From contig NC_090191.1 of the NCBI RefSeq assembly GCF_024679245.1, positions 4,233,004-4,297,003 of the forward strand: 64,000 nucleotides of DNA, written 5' to 3'. Both the position numbers and the translations under genes were made by a program. Below are positions 45,839 through 55,441 of the stretch, piece after piece. Each line of letters opens with the position of its first letter. Position 1 is the stretch's first letter. This DNA comes from Pseudorasbora parva. Its lineage: Eukaryota > Chordata > Actinopteri > Cypriniformes > Gobionidae. A model generated the notes under the pieces. The model searched no databases, was not told the DNA's origin, and saw only the letters and a list, made by a program, of their open reading frames with translations.

Positions 45839-46499
45839 ATGGCGTTTATTAAAGAGGAGAGTGAAGACATAAAGATGGCATTTATTAAAGAGGAGAGTGA
45901 AGACATAAAGATGGCGTTTATTAAAGAGGAGAGTGAAGACATAAAGATGGCGTTTATTAAAGAGGAGTGTGAAGACATAAAGTTGGCGTTTATTAAAGAG
46001 GAGAGTGAAGACATAAAGATGGCATTTATTAAAGAGGAGAGTGAAGACATAAAGTTGGCGTTTATTAAAGAGGAGAGTGAAGACATAAAGTTGGCGTTTA
46101 TTAAAGAGGAGAGTGAAGACATAAAGCTGGCATTTATTAAAGAGGAGAGTGAAGACATAAAGTTGGCGTTTATTAAAGAGGAGAGTGAAGACATAAAGTT
46201 GGCGTTTATTAAAGAGGAGAGTGAAGACATAAAGATGGTGTTTATTAAAGAGGAGAGTGAAGACATAAAGTTGGCGTTTATTAAAGAGGAGAGTGAAGAC
46301 ATAAAGATGGTGTTTATTAAAGAGGAGAGTGAAGACATAAAGTTGGCGTTTATTAAAGAGGAGAGTGAAGACATAAAGTTGGCGTTTATTAAAGAGGAGA
46401 GTGAAGACATGAAGATGGTGTTTATTGAAGACGAGAGTGAAGATGTGAAGATTGAAGAAACATTGGGTGTGAAACATGAAGAAACTGAGGAACAAACAG
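45839..46499 (+). CDS. FiNZ-type C2H2 zinc-finger protein, gene 2, expanded FiNZ exon
   Basis: First coding exon (220 codons plus one base) of a predicted 403-residue protein continued at 51549-52099. The exon starts at 45778, and the start codon has the family context ATTATAAAGATGG. It encodes 17 tandem 12-residue units, (M/L)(A/V)FIKEESEDIK, with few changes (one Cys, DMK and EDESEDVK in the last units), then IEETLGVKHEETEEQT. Gene 1 has only three such units. Sixteen of the 17 units have an IKEE core, fitting the SUMO-acceptor pattern with an acidic tail. Donor CAG/GTTGGT. The repeat is open in other frames and on the other strand, but those frames lack start context and splice logic. Function inferred: nuclear, DNA-bound repressor-like factor. 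Confidence 0.88.
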
Positions 46500-47029
46500 G
46501 TTGGTTTCATTCTCAAAACTGTACTCAAGTCAGTTTATCCTAATTAAAATCTCCAGCTCTGCAGAACTGACTGTTATAATTATGAAATCATCAGGAACCC
46601 TTTAGTCTCCAGTGCCACCATTTTCCAGAATTGCTACCTCCCCTTAGTGTCCGTGCAAGGAGTCAGAATCTCAGAGACTTATGTTAGGTAAAAAATCCTT
46701 TAAAAAAAATGACCACCACTTATTAAGAATCACAAGCTGAAGTGTTGTCAAATACATGAAGACTGGTTTTGTAAAGGCTTTATAGACAAATATGTTGATA
46801 GTGGCTCTTAAAGGACCAGCACCACCTCCGCTTCAAGAATCACTTTCAACCCTTATTTCACGAGTTCACACTCACATGAAATTAAATAGAGTAAAGATTA
46901 TGCGTATTTGGCGTGCTGTCCGGGGGTGAAATTTTGGCCCGCGCCCAGAGTATTCCCCCCTGTGATAGTTTAGACTGCATTGGATTATGGATTGTGTTGA
47001 CGTCTAATAAGAGTTTATTAAATCAAAGT
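46500..47029. other. Second intron of FiNZ gene 2, first part
   Basis: A ~70-bp phrase at 46857-46920 (ATTTCACGAGTTCACAC... GTAAAGATTATGCGTATTTGGC) recurs at 48121-48180, so both are pieces of one repeat family. No exon found. Confidence 0.45.
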
Positions 47030-47032
47030 GAG

Positions 47033-48009
47033 GCCTGTCACGATGACAAATTTTGCTGGATGATAAATTGGCCAAGAAATTATTGCGATAAACAATAATA
47101 TTGTCATTCTGAGACCATTTTCATCTAAAATAACGACAATGGCATAATAATGCAGGTACATTTTTTCAAAGATCAATAAACTTTTATTTCTAAAGACTAT
47201 TTAACACTGAAAACGGAAAACATTTTAAAGATCTATAATAAATAAACAAGACGACCAAGAACAATAAATAAAATGGATGAAAACTGCAACAGATGAGGTG
47301 CATATTAGGGGTGGCATGGTTCACAAAACCCATGGTTCGGTTCTGTACGGTTCTTGTTTTTTTATGTTTTAATCGTTAACACTCCTGAAATTTACTTCAG
47401 CATATGATATATAACTTAATTGTCAACAATTCAGGATACAGCATTAAAAAAAAAAGTTATATCTTGTAATCATGCACAAACAACTTGACTTGACCATCTC
47501 TTCATTTATTTGGCAAAAAAAAGGAGAATGTGTATTGCTATCTCTACAGAAACTTATGTGTCTTTTTTAGCACTCAAAGATTGAACTGAAGAATTAACTT
47601 GCATTTATCAAACTGCCAACTTTAGTGTAGCTTTAAGCCCCATTTATATTCTCTGCGTCCGCACAAGCGCGAGGGTGTGTGCGGCAAAAATGACGTCAAC
47701 GCGGAGTGCGCAAGACCCCATTTCGCTTGCCGCTGTGCACTTCAAAATTTGTAACTTTGCGTGCAGCTCTGCAACCGAAGAAGCACGAGTTCCAGGAGAA
47801 TCTGGCCGAGCATGATGTCTCATCACACCAGCACCCGGTCTGCGCGTCGAGTTTAAACACCTCATCAAACGAGGTGCGTGCACGCGCACAGTCAACGAGA
47901 GACAAGGAAAAAAGCAAGCATGCAAATAGAAATGATTGCCGCCGGAAAAATCAAGCTCATTTTTTTTATTGTGCAATTAATTGATTTATTGACTATCGCG
48001 ACAGGCCTA
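47033..48009. mobile_element. hAT-like MITE (AGGCCTGTCACGATGA ... TCGCGACAGGCCT)
   Basis: The two ends are inverse to each other, and the GATAAAC/AACAATAATATTG subterminal zone is typical of hAT-derived repeats. It contains the left end of another repeat (TTAGGGGTGGCATGGTTCAC at about 47309) and, from 47625, a segment GCCCCATTTATATTCTCTGC without a matching partner. No coding capacity. Confidence 0.6.
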
Positions 48010-49597
48010 TATATACACCTCTTATAGTTGATTAAATTGATTAGCTTAATGTGCTCCACTCGTTTTTGATTAGGTTTAATTATCTGAATGTGCTCCTCCT
48101 GAAATTTGTTAATAAAACATCACTTCACGAGTTCACACATCAAATTAAATAGATTAGAGTAAAGATTATGTGTATTTGGCTTGCTGAAACCCCCATGTAG
48201 TTTGGAACGGCCAATTGGGAGGGCTCAAGCCACCTCTTATGGGAGATCAAGACTTGTGGCGTCAGATGGATGAGCCCTACCTACAGATAGACGGGGCAGC
48301 ACAATTAAAAAGAACGACTGACCGAGGGGGTCCACCCAGCCTCCATCAGGAGCAGCTAACTGACATCAGGTGAGTGGGTCCTGTTGACCGACAGAAAAGA
48401 CATTGGAAGAGATGTGAAACACCCGGCCAGGAGAGCACTCACGGCATCCTATGGTAGATTATGGATGCTTTCACACCAGCACTTTTGGTGCGCACCCGGG
48501 TTCGATTGACGTCAGAGTTCAGTTAGTTTGGATGATGTGAATGCGATCTTCCGAGCTCAGGTGTGCACCCTCGAACCGTACCCAAGTCCGCTTAAAGAGG
48601 TAGTCTGGGGTTCGGTTCATGTGAACTCTGGTACAGTTCCCTGCTGATATGAACACAATCGTACTAAATCGCGGAAGTGAACCGCTATTAATGAAATACG
48701 ATTTTATAACGTGTTTTGTGTGCGTTTCACTCATTTACCGGATGAACGTCACTGACATACTGCTAGCAGAGAGCTGTAGATCTCATTTCTGCTCGTCTTC
48801 GGTGTTCTTTAGAGCATTTTCAGTGCATTCGCGGCAGATATACGCTAGGCTAGTGCCATAACGCACTAAAGCTCTGGTAACAAAACCAATGGTTCAAAAA
48901 CAAAAATATAAAAGTGATGGGAGCAACGCTATGCATTTCGCCGCCTGCATGCTTGCTGTCCTTACTAACAACCGGGTAAACAGCTGCTGCTTTGATGACA
49001 GGTGCTTGACCTAATGGTGCTTTCACACTTGGTTCGATTGCCTGGACCGAACCCGAGTTCGATTGATGGGAGCATGTTACGACCTCTCATGAAAAATATA
49101 GGCTCAGAAAGAAGAGAGGTTACATGCCACTGAAAAGGGGAGGTTAGCGAAAGTCAAATGGAAATGTTGGTAGTTTTGAGCTAGAACCGCTAGCAATCTC
49201 GCACTACCATCTGCAATGGGCGCTGGAGGCCACTGAAATTTAAAAGGATTAGGAACAGCGGGAGGAACAAGCTGAGAGGCAGAGGCCCGGCCACAAAAGA
49301 AGCCACGGTACGAGGTTGGCCCTCAGCTGAAGGCAGGCGATATCTTGACTAGATGTAGTCGGGCATGTCCCAAACTCACTGACAGCCTGTTGCTGTGGCT
49401 CCTCACTCAAAATCAAGCCAGATCTTTTACAGAAGGGAGATGAATTTTGCAGTATATACTGTATACACCTCTGATTGTTGATTAACTTAATGTGCTCCAC
49501 TCGTGTTTAATTAGGTTATTATTTGAACGTGTTTCTCCTTAAATTTTCTAATAAAACATCACAAACAGTATTCTGTATTCACAAAACTTCTTCATGT
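48010..49597. repeat. Mosaic of repeat fragments in the FiNZ gene 2 intron
   Basis: Two copies of a ~95-bp phrase (TTAATGTGCTCCACTCGT...AATAAAACATCAC) lie at 48018-48122 and 49465-49562. Two direct copies of a TIR-like phrase (TGCTTTCACAC...GGTTCGATTG) lie at about 48471-48510 and 49019-49060, both lacking an inverse partner. The fragments 48180-48465 and 49075-49460 were not identified. Confidence 0.55.
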
Positions 49598-49746
49598 AGA
49601 CTCACCTAAAGGATTATTAGGAACACCTGTTCAATTTTTTATTAATGCAATGATCTAATCAACCAATCGTATGGCATTTGCTTTAATGCGTTTAGGGTTG
49701 TGGTCCTGGTCAAGACAATCTCCTGAACTCCTAACTGAATGTCAGA

Positions 49747-51295
49747 ATGGGAAAGAAAGGGGATTTAAGCAATTTTGAGCGTGGCGTGGTTGTTTGTGCC
49801 AGATGAGCCTGTCTGAGTATTTCACAATCTGCTCAGTTACTGGGATTCTCACGCACAACCATTTCTAGGGTTTACAAAGAATGGTGTGAAAAGGGAAAAA
49901 CATCCAGTATGCTGGAGTCCTGTGGGCGAAAATGCCTTCTTGATGCTAGAGGTCAGAGGAGAATGGGCCGACTGATTCAAGCTGATAGAAGAGCAACTTT
50001 GACTGAAATAACCACTCGTTACAACCGAGTTATGCAGCAAAGCATTTGTGAAGCCACAACATGCACAACTTTGAGGCGGATGGGCTACAACAGCAGAAGA
50101 CCCAACCGGGTACCACTCATCTCCACTACATATAAGAAAAAGAGGCTACAATTTGCATGAGCTCACCAAAATTGGACAGTTGAAGACTGGAAAAATGTTG
50201 CGTGGTCTAATGAGTCTCGATTTCTGTTGAGACATTCAGATGGTAGAGTCAGAGTTTAACTTAAACACACTGCAAAAAATGCTTTTCTTACTTAGTATTT
50301 TTTCTCAATTTTATAATTTGTTCGATTTTATATAGCGCTTTTCTAGGGGGGAATCTCCTCAACCACCACCAATGTGTAGCATCCACCTGGATGATGTGAC
50401 GGCAAAATTTTAATTTGAGTCAAAATATCTAAAAATTCTTACTTTAAGAAACATTTACTAGACAAGTAAAAATTGTTGTCTTGTTTTAAGAAAAAATAAC
50501 TAAAAATTAAGAGAGTTTTTGCTTAAAATAATCTGCCAATAGGGTAAGCAAAATAATCTTGTTTGGTGTTTATATTAAGATTATTGTGCTTACCTCATTG
50601 GCAGATTATTTTGCTTATTTTAACCAAAAACTCTCTTAATTTTTAATTATTTTTTCCTAAAACAAGACATTTTTTTTTCTCCAAAAAAAGGACAATTACT
50701 TTGGCTTGATTAGTAAATACTTCTTGTTGTAAGAATTGTTAGATATTTGGACTAGAAACAAGACAAATATTTTTTTGAAAAGCATTTTTTGCAGTGCAGA
50801 ATGAGAACATGGATCCATCATGCCTTGTTACCACTGTACAGGCGGTGTAATGTTGTGGGGAATGTTTTCTTGGCACACTTTAGGCCCCTTAGTGCCAATT
50901 GTGCATCGTTTAAATGCCACGGCCTACCTGAGCATTGTTTCTGACCATATCCATCCCTTTATGACCATCATGATGGCTACTTCCAGCAGGATAATGCACC
51001 ATGTCACAAAGCTTAAATCATTTTAAATTGGTTTCTTGAACATGACAATGAGTTCACTGAACTAAAATGGCCCCCACAGTCACCAGATCTCAACCCAATA
51101 GAGTATCTTTGGGATGTGGTGGAACGGGAGTTTTGTGCCCTGGATGTGCATCCCACAAATCTCCATCAACTGCAAGATGCTATCATATCAATATGGGCCA
51201 ACATTTCTAAAGAATGCTTTCAGCACCTTGTTGAATCAATGCCATGTAGAATTAAGGCAGTTCTTAAGGCGAAATGGTGTCAAACACAGTTTTAG
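49747..51295 (+). pseudogene. Tc1-family transposase, inactivated
   Basis: Starts MGKKGDLSNFERGVVV. It has a helix-turn-helix region (LLGFSRTTISRVYKEW) and a second DNA-binding half (ADRRATLTEITTRYN). There are two in-frame stops (about 49804 and 50158). The first catalytic block reads WSNESRF where the family has WSDESRF, so the Asp is lost. The frame is then broken by the MITE at 50268-50796. The distal part keeps QQDNAPCHK (about 50986) and the acidic block SPDLNPIEYLWDVVEREF (51081-51132). Stop TAG at 51293-51295. Inactive. Confidence 0.9.
50268..50796. mobile_element. Strongly palindromic MITE inside the Tc1 element
   Basis: TIRs CACTGCAAAAAATGCTTTTC and the inverse, with CA on both sides. 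The centre folds back on itself: AATAATCTGCCAATAGGGTA near 50528 pairs with its inverse near 50591-50612, as do AAAACTCTCTTAATTTTTA arms. It carries a short foreign phrase (50340-50400) also present at 36040-36110. Confidence 0.85.
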
Positions 51296-51548
51296 TATGG
51301 TGTTCCTAATAATCCTTTAGGTGAGTGTATATGACAACATTTCAGCTTGTGGTTCTTATTAGGTGGGAGTCATTTTTTTAGGACTCTTTCCCTAGGAATT
51401 TCCAAATCCAGATCATTCTGATCCAGATTAAACTTTTTGAACAACTGGACCCAGGAGACTCTGGTGTATCTTCAACTTCAACTTAAATGTTAGGGTTTTT
51501 TTTGCCATTAAACTGATGTTAATTTGCATTTGTCTTTTTTTGTCTTAG

Positions 51549-52099
51549 AACTGATGACCCTGAAAGAGGACGGTGAGGTGCTGAATCAAATGGAAGAGAA
51601 AGATCAATATAAGAATCATGATTTCATTACAAGAGATGAAACATTTTGTTGCTCACAGGCTGAAAAAACTTCCCCACAAAAAAGTGCTAAAAATAAGGGA
51701 ACAAGAAGTCCTTTTACCTGCCCGTGTGGAAAAAGTTTCAACCAAAAAGGAAACCTTAAAATCCACATGAGAATTCACACTGGAGAGAATCCTTTCATGT
51801 GCCCTCAGTGTGGAAAGAGATTTTATGTAAAAGGAAATCTTAAAAAGCACATGAGAGTTCACACTGGAGAGAAGCCTTATACCTGCACTCAGTGTGGAAG
51901 TAATTTTTCTGAAAAAGGAAGCCTTGACAGGCACAAGAGAGTTCACACTGGAGAAAAGCCCTACACATGCTCTCAGTGTGGAAAGAGTTTCACTCAAAAA
52001 CAAGGCCTTAACAGCCACATGAGAATACACACTGAAAAGAAACTACACATGCCGCGACATATAGTACCTTTTGGAAACGTGAGTGTGTTGTGGCCATGA
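51549..52099 (+). CDS. FiNZ-type C2H2 zinc-finger protein, gene 2, finger exon
   Basis: Terminal exon of FiNZ gene 2. The acceptor TTTTTTGTCTTAG joins 46499 and restores a Glu codon across the junction (ACAG/AA). It encodes LMTLKEDGEVLNQMEEKD (the family linker), a basic region and four fingers. Finger 1 is degenerate: FTCPCGKSF has one residue between the zinc cysteines instead of two. Fingers 2-4 are canonical. Contact residues (-1,2,3,6) are QGNI, VGNK, EGSR and QQGS. After finger 4 the linker is TEKKLHMP rather than TGEKPY, and the protein ends 24 residues later. It is short for the family and may be C-terminally truncated. The Met at 51524 is in the intron. Confidence 0.88.
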
Positions 52100-52162
52100 G
52101 ATCTTCTGAGGGGACTTTTTGTTCGCGTTGTTAAACTGTTAGGGGTTAACAGTGTCTATGAG

Positions 52163-52340
52163 CTTAAAGCGGTGGTTTACCCAAAAATTAATATTCACTT
52201 TTTTACTCACCCTCATGTTGTTCCAAACCCCGTACATTTGTTAATCTTCAGAACAATGATTTAACCTCAATTTTATGAAGTGGCTTGAGTGTTTTGTTTG
52301 AACTTACACAAAAAAGGTAATTTACCCCCTTTTTTTATTT
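52163..52340. repeat. Cyprinid interspersed repeat fragment (TTTACCCAAAAATTAATATTC type)
   Basis: Contains the sequence order ACCCAAAAATTAA, TTTACTCACCCTCATGTTGTTCC, which recurs in inverse form at 60620-60705 (GGAATGACATGGGGGTGAGTAAA...TTTTTGGTGAAC). This is a very common repeat phrase of cyprinid genomes. Confidence 0.7.
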
Positions 52341-52465
52341 GTTTATATTTTGCTTAAAGCATGATTACTTTAATGATGTCTTTACTAGGGAGTAAAATCT
52401 TACCGTGGTAATTTTAGTTATTTTCTCTTTTTTCACAAATGAAAAGTGTGTATAACACTTTGTAT

Positions 52466-54672
52466 CAGTGGCGGCTGGTGAAAAATATTATTGGTGGGGC
52501 AGATTCAGCGTGGGGTCTGAGGGTTCTCCCCCAGAAAAATGTACATTTTGTAGATGTGATTTCCTGTATTCTGGTGCATTTGAGGCCATGTCCCTTGCCT
52601 ATACAAATAAAAGAACTAAAACCAGTCAATACCAAAAGTCTAAAACGACAATATTTATAGAACTGCCATGTAGAAATCAACAGTTTCCCACAGGGAATGA
52701 TAATGAAAAAGTTGCATGTTTATTATGCTCTGTGTCCACTAGGCATGTGGCGATATCAATTTTTCATGTTGCAATTAATTACTGAAATTTTATCAAGATA
52801 TACGGTATAACGATATTGAAATAAGTTGCATAAAAAGTGTTGTCAATTGTAATGTAATAACAATTGTGTTGTAATAACAAATAATTGAATGTTTAATTTC
52901 AATAATACAATGCACCAGAAATATATACAGCTCTGGAAAAAAATAAGAGAAATCAATGTTTATTGGTCTCTTAATTTTTTCCAGGCCTGTAAAAGTGCAA
53001 TTTTCAAACAGATTAAAGTGCAAAAGAATTAGGCTATAAAGAGCAACAGGTAACAAATTAATATAAGGTCTCATTATTTAATGAATTCACTAAGACTGAG
53101 CAAAAGCTACATTTGTTACAGAAATTATAATGTTTTTTTGGTAATGTTAGTTAAGAAATACTGATCATTGTTAGTTTTGTCTTAGGTCCATTAAAAAAGT
53201 TATTACTTTTTTCGTATACATCACCTCCGGTGAGGTTCTGAAGCGAGCTGAGGCAGTACTAAAATGTGAGTGAAAACACAGCAGACTGCTGATTGGCCAG
53301 AGCGAATCGTCACTGCTTCATCATTGAGAATGAGATGTCGTCACGACCCCAGAGATCACGGTATCCTCCCGCTTCCGCCATTTTGGGAGTCTGGAGAACA
53401 GATATTCGAATGATTACCATTATCTGAGAAAGCAGCTGCTGGTATGCCATAATTCACCACAGGGTGTCAGTCATCGTCTAGTGACGCGATGATGGAGTGT
53501 GTTGACACCTGATGAACACGATCCTTTATTTATTTGTATTAAACATTTTGAGAACTATTCTGTCATTTTTCATTGTCAGTAATTGTATTGTATGTAATTT
53601 ACATGTTAATGACAAAATGCTTAATTAATATTCAAAGTAACTTAGGCCTTTAGCTAGTCATTTTCCTCTAACGTTACATGTATTTAATGCTCATAGTGAG
53701 CATTTATTCTACTTAAGGCAGTATGAGAAAAACACTGTTAATGAGAGGACGAGCACTGACTGCTTCAGGAGAGTGGGTAGATATATTTATTTATTATTCA
53801 GAATGCAAAGAAAATATACTTATAGAAACATTTCAGGAACGTGCAAGGTAACATTAGTAAGGCGTCTAACATTAGGTCTTTGTTCCATTCTGCTGCAGGC
53901 AGCTCTTATGGGTCAACTTTTTTGATATCATCCAGCTCCTCTAAATACCTCTGCCTGACGCTGGTAGCAATTTCTCTCTGTTAGGGACCTCTATTTCGTT
54001 TTATTTTCCATTTCAAAGTTTACAGTTTTCTCATAACTGTATTTCTCAGTTTAAACGATGAGATGATAATTCCTTGAGCCATCTTTCCTGCTCCAATCTC
54101 TGTATCGCTCTTACAGTGTTGCCCCTGGCAACCGATAGCGTGGGATCCCAAAATGGTGGACGGGCTCAGACACCGCCCAATTTGTCATGTGACAGCAAGC
54201 TACCTTGACGTTTCTCCAAAGCATGCTGATAACGTGCTCTCTCGCAGTGAGAGGTACAGACAATAGTACAGCCAATATTGACTCTTTAGTGTTTCAGTAA
54301 AAGTAAATATAAAATGAATAAAACAAATTAAATGAAAGACAAATCCATATTTCATATCTGGAAGCCGGGCAACCACTGTTACTGCACTCCTGGCATGTTA
54401 GGGGTGTGTGATGCCTCCAAAATCCAAACACACGACCTTGTTGCCATCAAGTGTTTTAGTGACACATCACACATCTCTAGGCCAGACCCTCAGTCACTCC
54501 TCAGAGACCAAATATACAGTTTGGAAAACAAGAAACAATCAGGGGTTCTCAATCAGGGCATAATCATAACTGGAAAGAATCATTATAATAAAGATAAATA
54601 TTAAGGCTTATTATATATAATGCATGTCTGACACTTGCTTCAAACTCGACCGGTCCTTGCAATGAGCCACTG
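52466..54672. mobile_element. hAT-like element (CAGTGGCGGCTGGT ... GCCACTG)
   Basis: Left end CAGTGGCGGCTGGTGA and right end TGCAATGAGCCACTG. The flanks CTTTGTAT and CTTTGGAG share five of eight bases. The inside has a small fold-back repeat at 52928-52988 (CAGCTCTGGAAAAAAATAAG). The rest is unassigned AT-rich DNA with one GC-rich part (53220-53400). No transposase recognised. Confidence 0.55.
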
Positions 54673-54752
54673 CTTTGGAGCTTGTATCATGAATTTATCT
54701 ATCCTAATTAAATTTATAATCCTAAAATTATGAATTTAGGATTATATATACA

Positions 54753-55245
54753 CATGACTGACACTTGCTTCAAACTCGACCGGTCCTTGCAATGAACCAC
54801 TGCTCATTTATGTAGGTGAATTTTACAGATACTGACGAATTTCATGTGTTCACCTTGATAATAAAACATTAAGCATGTGTGTGTGTGCAATTATTTCTTT
54901 AGACAAGGACAGAAGATCAAACCAGCTTTAAAAAAAAAGTTGGAAACCGTCACAGAAATTAATGGTTTCTATTAAAATACCAATAGGAACCGTTGGCTTT
55001 TACCATTTAAACCACTACAGATTTTTCTGATATGTGTGTGGAACATATTCTATTAGGATGTGATGCCCCCATCAAGAGAACCGAACACATTTCAGAAGAA
55101 AGCCACAGAGACCACTATAATTCCCATTACAACCAGCAAATACAGTAGAATTTCAGTAATGGTTTCTAGGTTTTTTATTTTATTTTAGTATCATCCGAAG
55201 CAGTGGTTCATTGCAAGGACCAGTCGAGTTTGAAGCAAGCGTCGG
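54753..55245. mobile_element. Short inverted-repeat element with ~42-bp arms
   Basis: The left arm (54762-54803, CTTGCTTCAAACTCGACCGG then TCCTTGCAATGAACCACTGC) is inverted at 55201-55243. The left arm is also directly repeated at 54631-54673, the right end of the neighbouring hAT-like element, so the two elements share ends. Noncoding. Confidence 0.6.
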
Positions 55246-55423
55246 TGTCAGACGTAACATCACTACATTATGTGATTTCTCCACAGGGAGGTATTGGACT
55301 ATGGGAGGGAGGCAAGGACTTAAACACGGCAATAAGTGACCATTTTCAAGAATTTCTAGAAACTAATTTTTGCATTCATGAAACCATTTGATAAGAATCT
55401 GGGTTTCTTTTTTTAAATGAACT

Positions 55424-55429
55424 TTATTT
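55424..55429 (-). terminator. Polyadenylation signal of the lectin gene
   Basis: AATAAA on the minus strand, 13 bases after the stop codon. An A/T-rich run follows. Confidence 0.7.
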
Positions 55430-55441
55430 TGCTTCCCATTG

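Larger units (their letters stand above)
49599..51327 (+). mobile_element. Tc1-like transposon interrupted by a MITE
   Basis: Terminal repeats ACTCACCTAAAGGATTATTA and the inverse at the right, bordered by TA (49597-49598 and 51328-51329). It contains a transposase remnant and the palindromic MITE 50268-50796. Located in the second intron of FiNZ gene 2 on the same strand. Confidence 0.92.

Noticed and set aside
45736..46528. Long minus-strand frames (Ser-Leu-Ile-Asn and Phe-Thr-Leu-Leu-Phe-Asn repeats)
   Set aside because: They are mirror frames of the 36-bp FiNZ tandem array. A 36-bp unit keeps every frame open once it has no stop. Only the plus frame has family start context and matching splice sites.
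47644..47984. Overlapping ~100-codon frames on both strands
   Set aside because: GC-richer repeat segment. No domain, splice logic or start context on either strand.
51653..52030. Minus-strand frame opposite the FiNZ gene 2 finger exon
   Set aside because: Antisense shadow of the fingers.
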